A DNA stretch of 64,000 nt from Xestospongia muta (Eukaryota > Porifera > Demospongiae > Haplosclerida > Petrosiidae): the NCBI GenBank assembly GCA_963693285.1, contig OY848917.1:20871245-20935244 (forward strand). Reading direction: 5' to 3'. The notes beneath the pieces are model-generated. The model worked only from the letters and a program-made list of their open reading frames with translations. It searched no databases and was not told where the DNA came from. Below are positions 33,501 to 48,500 of the stretch, piece by piece. Made by a program: the position numbers and the translations under genes. Position 1 is the stretch's first letter. Each line of letters begins with the position of its first letter.

Positions 33501-36500
33501 AAATGGAGTATCATTCATACCATTGTACAGCCCACTACCAAAAAGGAAGTCATGTTCTGTTACTGACTTTACTCCTGAAGAAATGGCACTGTTTGAGAAA
33601 AGATACAATGAAGGATATGATCTCACAAGTGAATCAAGATACAATCTATGGCTAGAAATGTATCATTCATCACAGCCTATTTGCACTGATACACATATAG
33701 TAAGTGAGTCAACACCAGTTGATGTTCATGATTACACTAATAATGATACTCCCTCTATGGTGAGTGTTCTGCCTTCAAGTGTTTTGGAAAAAGTTATTAG
33801 TCAGCAACCTGTTGTCAAAATGCCAACAAAAGAATCTAAGAGTTCTGCAAGAATACTAACTAGTGAGGAAAACCGAAAAATTTTGAAGGAGAAAGAAAAT
33901 TGGAAAAGAGAAGAAGAAGAAAGGAAAGCTGAAAAGAGAAGAACAAAAGCACGAAAAATTGGTAAGAGCAAATATATAGATATATTTTGAAGCATACTCC
34001 ATCTATGTAGCATGTACTGTCTAAAACGTCTGTATAGTATTAGTAATGTTGCATTTTAGGTTTGGCTGCTGGTAGGAGTTCAAAGAGAGGAGGTATTGAA
34101 TTAATGATAGTAATCTGTTATTAATAGTTATTAGACTTGACTACTGGTCAGAAGGCTACTACTGCTACTACCACAAGGAATTCAAAGAGAGGAGGTATTG
34201 AATTAATGATAGTAATCTGTTATTAATAGTTATTAGACTTAACTACTGGCCAGAAAGATACTACTGCTACTACCACTAGGAGTTCAAAGAGAGGAGGTAT
34301 TGAATTAATGATAGTAATCTGTTATTAATAGTTATTAGACTTAACTACTGGTCAGAAGGCTACTACTGCTACTACCACTAGGAGTTCAAAGAGAGGAGGT
34401 ATTGAATTAATGATAGCAATCTGTTATTAATAGTTATTAGACTTAACTACTGGCCAGAAAGCTACTACTGCTACTACCACTAGGAGTTCAAAGAGAGGAG
34501 GTATTGAATTAATGATAGTAATCTGTTATTAATAGTTATTAGACTTAACTACTGGTCAGAAGGCTACTACTGCTACTACCACTAGGAGTTCAAAGAGAGG
34601 AGGTATTGAATTAATGATAGCTATCTGTTATTAATAGTTATTAGACTTAACTACTGGTCAGAAGGCTACTACTGCTACTACCACTAGGAGTTCAAAGAGA
34701 GGAGGTATTGAATTAATGATAGTAATCTGTTATTAATAGTTATTAGACTTAACTACTGGCCAGAAAGCTACTACTGCTACTACCACTAGGAGTTCAAAGA
34801 GAAGAGGTATTGAATTTTTGATAGTAATCTGTTATTAATTAGACTCAGAAGTTGCTGTTAGCAGTTCTGGCAGAACTTACAGTGTAGAAACAAAAGGTAG
34901 AAGTATTAATGATTAAAGTTAAATTAATCTTTTGTACACAGATGATGATCAGGACAAATATTGTATTTGTGGCAAAGAAGAATATGGAGATATGATTGCT
35001 TGTGATAGTATTAACTGTTCTGTAGAGTGGTTTCACTTTCCTTGTGTTGGGCTCAGTGAAAAACCAGAAGGAGATTGGTTTTGTATGGATTGTAGAAAGA
35101 AAGAATAATTTTGTTTGATGATTCAATGAATAATATTAAAATAATAATTATTATTATTATTAATACCAAGATGGCGTCACGGACAGTTACAGAAAACTGG
35201 GCTGTTTTGCTCACTTGTGTTTGAAGAAATTTTATAATTTTTGGCCACAAAATAGTGTAATAATAGTACTTTCTTTTGCTACTATGATTGATACACAAAC
35301 GTCTTCGTAAACAGTAACAACACGCCTGTACGACGATTGGTAAATTCTTCCGACAATAGGCGTTTCCGAATATTCTCACTTTTCTCACTCGTACTGGCAA
35401 TATCCTGAGCGAGAGCGGCCCAAACTAGCGGTAATAAACAATAACATTATGAGTTACAATATCATGGTAAAATCAATGTTTAGAAAGAACTGGAAGCGTC
35501 AGGTCAGCGTCCGAATATACATGGTGTCCGAATATTGATTCTTTACTCTACACATGTGCAGGTAAGAAGCAGTTGGAGAATGACTACTTACTTCACAGTA
35601 GAATCAATGATTAGAGGTTACCACTTATATATAGATTATTAGGAAAGTTCAGTTGGAGAACAGCTAAAATTAAAATTAAATAAAATGATCAACATGATTC
35701 TTATCTTGTAGTGTCATTAAAACTTGAACAGTCTTTAGGCATGTAACTCAAAATATGGCTTTGATCTACACCCTGTTTTGTGCTGGATTGGGTCTTCTAT
35801 TTATTGTAAAGTTACTGGTAAAAGACAATACTCCTACATTCTACTGCAAGGATGACTGGAGATTCTCTGCAAATCATACGTCAAAGAAATTCTATTAACT
35901 GTAGGCAATCCACTGTAAAGTTAGAATAGTTGAATATCTTACAAAATAAACACAAATAGATGAAGATTGGTAGTAACAGAGAGGGTACACGAGAACCTCT
36001 AATTAAAAAGAATAAGTTTGTTGATGAAAGTTGGAAAAATGTTACTCTTAGTGAAACTGGACACAAACAATGCCAATGGCTCTTTCATATCAAAGAAATG
36101 TATTAAATTCTATAATTCATAATAGAGAGTTTCCATCAATTAATTCTAGAATAACTTTTCAATGACCCAAGTCAAGTACTATTCCATAAAAGTTTGTCAT
36201 AAGAAGTCTTTCGCTGACTTATTGGCACTCAAATCTATGGGCTGTAGCCTGTCTGTGCAATTTGCTGGAATAGTAACTACAAAGACATTATCACAAGAGG
36301 TGGCACTATATTTTCCTGGGTATCCAGGATGTGGTTTTTTGTTTATTATGACATGATATTTATTGAATTGATGAATTCAAGGTGATCTTCAAGCAGGAAG
36401 TGTTTAGTCATAAGGATAACCAAGATGTAGTCTCTATGTCATGTTAGCATTGGCATATGAACAGTAGGTTGGACAGATTTACTAAGTTAAACTTATGCCA

Positions 36501-39500
36501 GTCCTCTTAGGTGACCTTACATAGTAATAATACATTGTAGTTCTTTCTCTCTGAGTCTACCTGCTTTCTTCCCCTTTCAATGGCAGAAGAGCTGTAATGT
36601 TTAGTTGTGTCAATATAATATTGTATTAATATTCATTAATTATATTATGTCTTAACTTTGTAATGTACAATCATGTGATGTTTTGTTGAGAGTTAAAACA
36701 ATACATGTTAAAGAGAAAGAGACCTGAGTGTTTGGGTAGATTAGTGTTTTGAAATAGAAGCTTTTTACTTTTACTTTTTCATTATTTAAGCCGCCGATGA
36801 AGATAGTTGCTCTGAAACATTTGGCATTAATATATATTTTTGTTCGGTGAAATTAAAAATGAACATTCAAAACAATACATGTTAAACTTTGCATCCATTG
36901 TCGTTGACTATAATCAGGGAGTATAAGACATTATAACCAGCAACATAAGTTAAACAACTTATATTTACCTATTTATGGCATCAAGAATCAATTTAACACT
37001 ACTTCCAACATTTGATCCAATTAGTGATCTTAGCTCCATAAGTCAACAATAGAAAAGTTACCAATGACGTTTTTAGATTTACTTTGTAGCCTTGAATATC
37101 ACAGATGACAACTAAAAATGAGCTTTGTTGCTGTATTAAGCTGGACAGGCAACAAGAAATATTTGATGCTATCCCAGATACTGGAGATAACTATGCAACA
37201 GATATGACAGAACATCTCTTACCCAAGAAGAATCTGGACTATGTAATATACCAATTTTGACAAGCAATCTACCAAAAAAATGAAAAAGTTTATATATTTG
37301 CTACTCAACTTAGAAAATTAGCAACCTGTTATAAATTCTCTGACTTGGACAGACAATTAAAGTCAGCTATTATACAAAACTGTTATACAAGTCTCTCTGA
37401 AGATTTCCACTTAATGAAAATAACCTCTCTCTTGATATACAACTTTATCAAGTTAAGCATTAACTATTGAACTCTGAACAGTTGATGCAACCATATCCAA
37501 ACTTGTTTAAAGAATTGGACTGTTGAATGTCAAGATCATACTACACATTGACAAGACTATACCTCTGGAGCTCAGTCAGTTTATTGCATTCCCTTTCATA
37601 TATACATGAAAAAAGTCAAGAAAGAACTAGATGATTTAAAATAACAAGAAATCATTAAGATGGTTGAAGGATCCACTTCCAGGGTCTCCCACTTAATTGT
37701 TATTCTAAAGAAAATGGTGCTGTTAGACTCAGTGTTGTCATGAGAATGGCTAAGCTATTTATTGTGAAAGACATCCCAGTCCAACAGTTGATTGATTTAT
37801 ACATTAAATAGAACCACAGTATTATTAAAGCTTTACTTGTGAGTTGGTTATCACCAATTAGTATTATCACAAGAAATAACAAGAACAAGTGTGAATGTGA
37901 TAGGAACTCTGTTACATTTTTGGTTTTGTGTTCTCAGTGACAGGAATTTCTCCATACTCAAAGAAAGCTGAAATATTCTACAAGACCAATCCACCAACTA
38001 TAATTTTTGGTGTTAGATCTCTTTTGGGAATGATAATGTATTGTGTAAACTTAAGTTTTAGTGAAATGTACCAACCACTTAGAGAACTAACCAAGAAAAA
38101 TGTTAAATTCCAATGGACACAGCAGCATGATGATTCCTTCAAGAAGATCAAGACACAGCTATGACTTCTTTTGACCAAAACAAAGAAACCCAGCTAATAA
38201 ATGGTGAGTTGTAATGTCTTACAGAAATAATGCATGCTAACCATTAGGAACCCATGAACAGAAGACAAGCTGGATGTCAATTTGAAGAAGTTGATTGGGC
38301 AGACTACAGTTTTTTGATAGAACCAAAGAAAAAATAAACAGTAAATAACAACTCAAATATTATTATTCATTGTGGGAACTGTTTTGTGATACCAACATCT
38401 CTACATCAAACAGCCATCTCACTAGCTCACAAAGCCCATCAGGAACTAGTGAAACCAAGAAATTATTAAGAGATGTGTGGTTTCAGAGAATCGATGAAAA
38501 AGTCAAACAAGTATATCCCATATCAAACCAATAGACCTGAGAACTGTCCAGACACATTACAGATGTCTCCTCTAGAGTATGTTATGATTCTGGTGGTAGA
38601 GGCTCTACCATCAAGTAAATTCTGAAGTTGAAAGTTTGTGAAATCTGTTCGCGAATTGAATTTTCACATGTTGAAGGGAGAAATTAGAAAAAATATCTTT
38701 ACTGATTTCTGTTGAAGTTACATGCAAAATATTCAGATATTAATATTGGTGATGATGTTTTGATTCAGAATTATAAAGAGAGCAAAGCTTTACCTAATAT
38801 GATCAAACACCAATTCATGCTGTGATATGAAAAAACAGTGATAACAACAGTTTGAAACAAGAGAAATGTACTTTTAATATATCGTAAATGGACTCATCCC
38901 TTCATCTGTTGATACTGTTCACCAAGCAATAAGATTGTCTCAAGAAGACATCCCACACAGGTTATAAAACAACCTCAATGTTATATAAAATTGGTTACTT
39001 TATAATTAACACCAAGTGACACTGAACAATAATACAGGTTAATAAAAAATTTGTACGTTCAGTTTATAATGTTATATGTCATTTTGTTTATGTACAATTA
39101 GTCATTTTGAAAGAAAAGGAGATATGTAATGTTTACAGCAAGAGGGGATGGTATTAATTGGCATGATATCCATGCTGGGTTACCTCAGCCTGAATGTGAG
39201 ACAGTTCAGTCTAAATTGTCAGGAAACCTAGTTCAAGTAATTGCATTGAAGTCATTCTGGTACCAGTAAAAGTGGCCAGAAAGTTGGTCAGCAGCTGTCA
39301 AAGCTGTGAAAAAGGTAATGGCAATGCTTCTGGCAGCAGCTAAATGAGAAAGTGAATGGACCAGACAAGTTGTGTTGTTTCAATGTGATACAGAGACAGC
39401 TATAGCTGGAGTGTATTCTAACACTAGCAAGCACATACATATGATCCAGCTGGTGAAAGTACTCACTTTATAGCACCATAGTTTGGACTTACCCACAGAG

Positions 39501-42500
39501 CTTCCTACATACAAGGCACCATCAATATTATCACAAATTCATTCTTGTAGTAAAGGATCGATCATTTGGATTTATATCCTCCTTTCAGGATGCCTCAGTT
39601 ACAGCACAAGTCAACCACAAGTTACTTCATCTGTCATCAGACACTCAAGTGCACAGACTAGATCAGAACTGGAAAATGTTGTTCTCCAGTTCTGTATATA
39701 ATGTCTAGTTCAATCTACTGTCTGATGATCCTCTAAGCTAGCCCAAGAGAGATTTAGAAGATTTTGTTTTAGTAATAATCTAGTTGTGTCACATTAACTG
39801 AAAACATGTTATGTTCATAATTGTCCTATTTAGCCAAGGAGAAGGTCAAGCAATCATCCATAAAATCAGCTTTGAACCATTTACAGATTTACAGGGGCTG
39901 CCAGGACCTATTTAGAGACACATTGCTTCAGCTAGAGTATGTTGATGCTCTCAAAAACTATATTTTAGGCAGGATAAAAAAAACTGATATGCTCTTTATT
40001 CTCCAAAATAGAAAAATAATGACAAAACAATGGTTAATGGAGAGGTTAGATTAGCTCTTCTTATGGTAGGAGTATCACTAGTTAAGTATGCTGGACATAA
40101 CTTACATATTGGGGCAGCATCAACAGCTGCACTTTGTGGGATTAAGGACTCTACAATCAAAATGTTGGGTTAGTAGAATAGTGAGGCATATATGCACTAC
40201 TTTAAACTCACAGGAGCAGGATTGGCCTATTACTCTCAAGTTGCCTCTGAAGGTCAGGCTACTGGATTCAATGATGTGATTCAATACCATGGTTACAGGT
40301 AGTGACAACTCCTTTGTCGTCTGTTTATAAAGCTCCTGGATTCAATGATGCAGTTCAATTGCCATGGTTACAGGTATAGTGACAACTACTGCATCATATG
40401 TTTATTAAGCTCTTCTCCTAAGAGCAATGGTCTTCCTCTCTTCACTGATGGCAAAGTATTCACACTCAGATCTATTTCTCCAGCTTTTTCATTATGTGTT
40501 CAAGATTATACAAGCCTTGTGTGTAAGAGCAAGAGTAGCAAAGTATCAATAAAGATAATAGTATGCAGACACTTGCTGTAATCATATCCACACATGTATT
40601 TACATAACAGAAGACAACTAGCCATATGATTAGTGTTAAGCCTGTTGTTTTGTATAGTGTAGTTGTTTCTCTTACTTCTGTAGTCTGTATTTATTTGTTA
40701 GCACTCATTTTGTATTGGTATGCATGTGTATTTATTCTGTATCCCTTTTCAAGTCTGTGTTAAGAATTGAATGGTATTTAAAGAGACTTTTTGTGCTACA
40801 CTCTACGCTCAAGCTCAATATTTGGTATATTGTAATAATATGATAATAAAGTTGTAGATTTTTGCATTATTAGTTCTAGATAACAAAGGAAATATATAAA
40901 TAGTTATGTCGTAATGTACACCTAGGGTAGACAGTGGACAGTGATTAATTCTGAATATTTGGCCTATTATGGAAATTATCTGTGCCAATGTGTTTTGTTA
41001 TGTATAGTGACTTGTATGTACATACTGTATTTTGTGTAATCATATTTACTCCATTATTGTATTAACAAACATTTAGATAGTAGTTTCAAAGCCATTCCAT
41101 TGGGAGGAAGAAACTTAGATGAACATAAACAGATAAAATTATCCTGCCATCAAGCAGAAGTCAAATATGGTAAGTACTCTGTGACTATGCAACTGAAAAA
41201 GTGGAGAAAACAAGGTTCTTAGCCTGTACTTTCACATGCTGAAGAACAATGCTAACTACAGTGGACTACTGATGTGTCTAAAATAGGGTATGGTCAAAAA
41301 AGACAACAATATGTAAAAGAAAAGTCTTAATAAAGAGAAGAGTAATTCCATTTGTGGAAAACAGACACAGAAAAATTGGTGGTATGCCTTTTAACAAGCA
41401 ACAACATACTGTGTGCTTTTTATCAAGCTTGAACATGTAATGAAGAAGGGCTCCAACTATGGTACATTGACTCTAAACAAATATACCATTTTGAGGTCTT
41501 GATGATGACCCAAGATGTATTTGGAATTGAAATGAGTGTGTTTTTCACCATTGCACAGAGTCTGGCAAAGTCTTAGCTCCTATAGTTGTCAAGACCGTCT
41601 AGGCTTCTTGTTAAGTTTAGAAGCAGCAGATACTAATACTTATTGTCATTAATGGAATTGGAGATGTGATTCCACCTATGCACACTTTTCCAGGTGAGAT
41701 CTTGCTATATTTACCATTATGAACATTAGTTAAAGATGCATACTTAAGACATTCATCAAATGGTTGGATTAACACTCAACTATTCTTTGGGTGGTTAAAA
41801 ATGTTTTAGCAAACACATTGAGAGAAAGACCAGTATGTTTGCTGCTCAATAGCTACTCAAGTCATATTGATTTGGAAATCTCTCATTCTGCAAGCAAAAG
41901 AGACTTACTCTTTATTTTCTTCCACTCCATTCATCACATATCACATAGCATCTTGACATAAGCTTTTTCTCACCTCTCAAAGCAAATCGGAGAAGACTTG
42001 TAGATGCATACAAAATGATTAACATAGGAAAGCTTGTTTCAAAGAGGTTTTTGAAAAGCCTGGATGACACAGTTAAAGTGTGAATCAACTTAATACTTTT
42101 ACCAGGTGTTCCAAAGCACTTGAAGAAAAACAGCTACTTCAAAGATCTATTCAGACCTTCCACTTCTCACTTGTTCAACTAGAATACAACAGTCAACTCA
42201 AATTACCAAATCTATACCTTTACCTTTGCATATATATATATATATAAGAAGCTGAGAATATATCTAACGTCCTTAAGTCAACTGACAAGAAGAGTATCTT
42301 CAAAATATGTCAAAAAATGACTTGGATTGTAGAACCAAACCCTCATATTTATTAAAGACATTGAATAAATGTGTGACTTTGCATCATTAATTTGCATCCA
42401 TTAATATAAAATGTCAATAACATATCTTTAATATGTTATGGGTATATAGTAGGTATATAGTAGACAGATAATGATTACATTTCATATACAAAAACACCAC

Positions 42501-45500
42501 TGACCTTGTCTGCAACGTTCACTTTCACACCAGTATCTAGAAGGACTTGAACAATCTTATCATCACTTTTATAACATGACATATGGAGAACAGTTTGGCC
42601 AAACTACACAAACAAAAAAATCAAAAATGTGATAATGAAACTTAGTTATAAAGTCACTCATTAATTTAAGTCAGTTGATAAATAGTATGGAAAAGACATC
42701 AGAGGCAAAGGCATAATTATACTAGAGTATATGACAGAAGTATATAGGTGGTTTATTAGTATTTCATAACAAAATAAATTTAATATAACTTAAAATGATT
42801 GTAAAGATTTATCTAAAAGGCAATTATCCATCATTAATGATCTACTTTATATTTTATTGAAAATTTAAATAGCAGTTGTAGTAAAACCACTTCAATGTGA
42901 GTTGGACAATGACACTCATCTCAGATACTAGCTATTAATTGATGATTGTAATTGTAAAAGTACACAAAAAATTCTAGAAACTCTATGATGTAAGGATGAT
43001 GATATAAACATCTGAAACAAGACCAAATAGGAAGACAGTATAACAATCACTACATAGCAACCACAGAACCAGGGAAAAGTATCATTAATCATATATAATA
43101 TATATGTAGACACATTATATTACATTCCTGCTAGTCAGATGTTTTATTGCCATCCCTGCATTCCAGGATTTTTATACTTTTTTTGTGTACTTGTTTGCAT
43201 TGCTTTATTAGAAAAGAACTCTATAAATAATATTATTGTAAATTGAATATATTTAAGTGTGTATATGTATGAGTAAGTAATTGATAATTGAGGTAACAGG
43301 TAAGCAAATACACTAAACCCTCTCTAGTCACACATATGTCTGTCTTTTATTAGTAGTAGGTTTGAGATAAATGAAAAGTTATCCTCTCCTTTGATAAGAC
43401 TAATCTCATCTCATTAAATAGAAACATAGATTACTAACAAAAACTCAAGTTAATGCCACTTAGAACTGGCCTCATGGAAGAATAGAATCAATCTCCATTT
43501 TTCCTCCTGAATATAATCGTAATTCATTAAAATGGTGTCTACCACAAGGGGTACTTTCAAGGTCCACATAAATCACTACTTTCATTACTAGAAGCACTCA
43601 ATATAAGACTCTGAAAGTGACCACTAATGTAAAATCATGCTTTGCATTGTAAATGTGATCTTTGAAAGTCTCCTACTTTTGTAGTTATCATGTTTTAAAC
43701 AGATCAAAGAGAGAAGAAAGAACATCATGCCATCCTTTACGCAGGCAGTCTTATTTTATGTCATACTAAAGAAAGCCAAATTGTCAACATATATTTATAT
43801 GTCTTCATCATGACAAATAGTGGGACAAAAAAAGTTAAACAGGAACAAGTAAGGTATAATAAATAAAGATTTGGTATAATAAATCAATTGCAGACTTCTT
43901 AATGATAGCAAGAAGCATACCAGCTCAGCTGAGAAATATACTGGTGTTGTATCATACTAAGGTTTAAATTCTTTAATACTGTCTAATTTTATAACAAGCT
44001 TAAATCATGATTATTAGCCATAGGATACAAATACAAGTAGTCTACATGACAATTGCTATCTTATGTATGTCCACAGCACTTCTATTTTTAAACAATTTAA
44101 ACTGAATAATTCGAAGCTAAACAAATGATTCGTTTTGGTGAGAGCACCTGAACTGATCATTGAGAAAGTCATGAAAAACTGATATCTATACATCTGATGT
44201 TGTCCAATATGAATAAGTAGCAAAACTGTTAATACACACATTATAAAAACAAATTACACTTTCCTCCTAATATTGTGTCAAGTGCTTTGTATCTCCTTCT
44301 CCTTTCAATATCCATCATATTTGGAATATTTTTAAAAGACAATGTTTCAACCTTAGTAAAATAACTAATAGTTGCCTTTAGGGAAAATGAGTTACAAATC
44401 TTTAGTTACACAACCTTTATTGTATAATATATGCACATGAACACTTACTTTATTGACAAAGTCTAGATTGGCTGCTTTCTGTGTTAAAATGAAAACAACA
44501 TCTTTGTGTCCATTCCTTGCTGCTAACATGACTGGAGTACATCCAACCTAAATATATTATAATAACCACATTAACATGAACCAAGAAAATATATCATAAT
44601 ATCAGTAGTACATTACCTATATGAGTAAATAAGTCAATAAAAAGTAACAGGATTATAATTAAAATTCCTCCTATATTGTTTTGGAGGTTACTGACTTACA
44701 CTGACTAGAGTTAACATCGTATAATTAGCTACAGTGTCTATAGAAGACTATAGCTCTAGATCTAAAATAATAAAACCATAGGTAGAAAAACTAGTAAGAA
44801 ATTTTAAGCATTCTAAGAAACATCTAAAATTCTTACACTCACAATTAGGGTTAATAAAATTCATTGGCAACTATAAGAATATGTAATTAAAGGATGCAGT
44901 TCATTGTCATTTCTTTGCTCTTAAAAACTGCATACAATGATATAATAAAATTACAAAGGTGAATACACATAGATACCACACAATCCAAAATAATATAAGT
45001 ACAGCCTGACAAGTTTCCCATGCAGGGCATTAAAAATCATAAACATTATTACAAACAATAGGGTAAATAAAATAACATCATACTACATTATATCACACTT
45101 ACCTCCTATTATTTTGTAAACAACATATTCAGATGACAAGTAATCACACCAACATAAATGTGAAAAACAAAACAATAAAGTAAACAAAATCACAACAACA
45201 CATTCAATATACTTTGAATTCATACTACATTATATATCAATATTACATCCTATTATATTGTAAACAACACCTTCAGATGACAAGTAATAACAGCAAACAT
45301 AAATGTGCAAACAAAAAGCAATACTGTAAACAAAATCACAACAACACATTAAGTATGCTCAAACTTCATACAAGGCTATAGCTATTAAATGCTCAAAATA
45401 TACCTAAAAAGAAACCTAGCAAGAAGCTTCAACTCTTATTATTGATAGATATCGAATGTTATAGCAATCACAGTTAGGGTAACGAAATCCAATGTGGATA

Positions 45501-48500
45501 CAGAAATTGGCAGTTACAGGATCCATTCACTTTAATCTTATTTCTTGCTCTCATACGTTGCATACTACAATATAATAAATAAAATTGCAAAAATGGATAC
45601 ACATAGATACCACACAATCTAAAACAATCATAGTACAGCCTGACAACCTTCCCATGCAAGACATTGAAACAATTAACGTTTATACAAACAATAGGGTAAA
45701 TAAAATAACAACATTCAATTTAAAACACTTAGAATTCATACTACATTATATCACACTTACCTCCTATTATATTGTAAACAACACATTCAGATGACAAGTA
45801 ATCACACCAACATATATTATTAAAAAAAACAATAAAGTAAACAAAATCACAACAACACATTCAATATACATTGAATTCATACTACATTATATCAAAATTA
45901 CATCCTATTATATTGTAAAGAACACATTTAGATGACAAGTAATAACAGCAAACATAAATGTGTAAACAAAATGCAATATTGTAAACAAAACACAACAACA
46001 CATTCAGTATGCTAAAAATGCAAACTAGGTTATATCTATAAAATGCTCAAAATATACCTAAAAAGAAACCTAGCAAGAAGCTTCAACTCTTATTATTGAT
46101 AGATATCAAATGTTATACCAATCGCAGTTAGGGTTACAAAATCCATTGCTGATTAAGAAATTGGCAGTTACAGGATCCATTCATTTTAATCTCATTTCTT
46201 GCTCTCATACGTTGCATATAACAATATAATAAATAAAATTGCAAAAAGGATACACATAGATACCACACAATCTAAAACAATCATAGTACAGCCTGACAAC
46301 CTTCCCATGCAAGACATTGCAAACAATTAACGATTATACAGACAATAGGGTAAATAAAATAACAAAATTCAATTTAAAACACTTAGAATTCATACTACAT
46401 TATATCACACTTACCTCCTATTATATTGTAAACAACACATTCAGATGACAAGTAATCACACCAACATATATTTTTAAAAAAAACAATAAAGTAAACAAAA
46501 TCACAACAACACATTCAATATACATTGAATTCATACTACATTATATCAAAATTACATCCTATTATATTGTAAAGAACACATTTAGATGACAAGTAATAAC
46601 AGCAAACATAAATGTGTAAACAAAAAGCAATACTGTAAACACAATCACAACAACACATTCAGTATGCTCAAAATGCATAGTAGGTTATAGCTATAAAATA
46701 CTCAAAATATACCTAAAAAGAAACCTAGCAAGAAGCTTCAACTCTTATTATTGATAGATATTGAATGTTATAGCAATCACAGTTAGGGTAACGAAATCCA
46801 TTGTTGATACAGAAATTGGCAGTTACAGAATCCATTCACTTTAATCTCATTTCTTGCTCACATAGGTTACATATAACAACATAATAATTAAAATTGCAAA
46901 AATGGACACACATAGATACCACACAATCTAAAACAAACATAGTAAAACCTAACAAGCTCACAATGCAAGACATTGCAAACAATTAACGTTTATACAAACA
47001 AGAAGGTAAATAAAATAACAACATTCAATTTAAAACACTTAGAATTCATACTACATTATATCACACTTACCTTCTATTATATTGTAAACAACACATTTAG
47101 ATGACAAGTAATCACACCAACATAAATTTAAAAAACAAAACAATAAAGTAAACAAAATCACAACAACACATTCAATATACATTGAATTCATACTACATTA
47201 TATCAAAATTACATCCTATTATATTGTAAAGAACACATTTAGATGACAAGTAATCACACCAACATATATTTAAAAAACAAAACAATAAAGTAAACAAAAT
47301 CACAACAACACATTCAATACACTTTGAATTCACACTACATTATATCAAAATTACATCCTATTATATTGTAAACAACACATTCAGATGACAAGTAATCACA
47401 CCAACATAAATTTAAAAAACAAAACAATAAAGTAAACAAAATCACAACAACACATTCAATATACTTGGATTCATACTACATTATATCAAAATTACATCCT
47501 ATTATATTGTAAAGAACACATTTAGATGACAAGTAATAACAGCAAACATAAATGTGTAAACAAAAAGCAATATTGTAAATAAAATCACAACAACACATTC
47601 AGTATGCTCAAAATGCATACTAGGTTATAGCTATAAAATGCTCAAAATATACCTAAAAAGAAACCTAGCAAGAAGCTTCAACTCTTATTATTGATAAATA
47701 TCGAATGTTATACCAATCACAGTTAGGGTTACAAAATCCATTGCTGATACAGAAATTGGCAGTTACAGGATCCATTCACTTTAATCTCATTTCTTGCTCT
47801 CGTAAGTTGCATATAACAATATAATAAATAAAATTGCAAAAATGGATACACATAGATACCACACAATCTAAAACAATCATAGTACAGCCTGACAACCTTC
47901 CCATGCAAGACATTGAAACAATTAACGTTTATACAAACAATAGGGTAAATAAAATAACAACATTCAATTTAAAACACTTAGAATTCATACTACATTATAT
48001 CACACTTACCAGCTATTATATTGTAAACAACACATTCAGATGACAAGTAATCACACCAACATATATTTTTAAAAAAAACAATAAAGTAAACAAAATCACA
48101 ACAACACATTCAATATACATTGAATTCATACTACATTATATCAAAATTACATCCTATTATATTGTAAAGAACACATTTAGATGACAAGTAATAACAGCAA
48201 ACATAAATGTGCAAACACAAATCAATTCTGTATCACAACAACACATTCAGTATGCTCAAAATGCATACTAGGTTATAGCTATAAAATGCTCAAAATATAC
48301 CTAAAAAGAAACCTAGCAAGAACCTTCAACTCTTATTATTGATAGATATCGAATTTTAAACCAATCGCATTTAGGGTTACAAAATCCATTGCTAATACAG
48401 AAATTGACAGATACAAGATCCATTCACTTTAATCTTATTTCTTGCTCTCATACGTTGCATACTACAATATAATAAATAAAATTGCAAACATGAATACACA

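Larger units (their letters stand above)
31765..35548 (+). mobile_element. Complete pogo/jerky-type (DDE_1) DNA transposon
   Basis: The element is 3784 bp and flanked by TA (31763-31764 and 35549-35550), as expected for Tc1/mariner/pogo elements. Terminal inverted repeats begin GAGTAAAGAATCAATATTCG and extend about 352 bp (31765-32116 and 35197-35548) with only a few mismatches, so insertion was recent. Its transposase gene is intact. It sits in an intron of the ankyrin-ROC-Death gene, in the opposite orientation. Confidence 0.93.

Noticed and set aside
35755..35899. Possible start of an ABHD-type hydrolase
   Set aside because: Only 48 codons with a hydrophobic start; no catalytic motif and no continuation in any frame that I could follow.
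36593..39140. LTR pair for the Gypsy element
   Set aside because: Only about 11 bp match (TGTAATGTTTA) before the two sequences diverge; too short to call.
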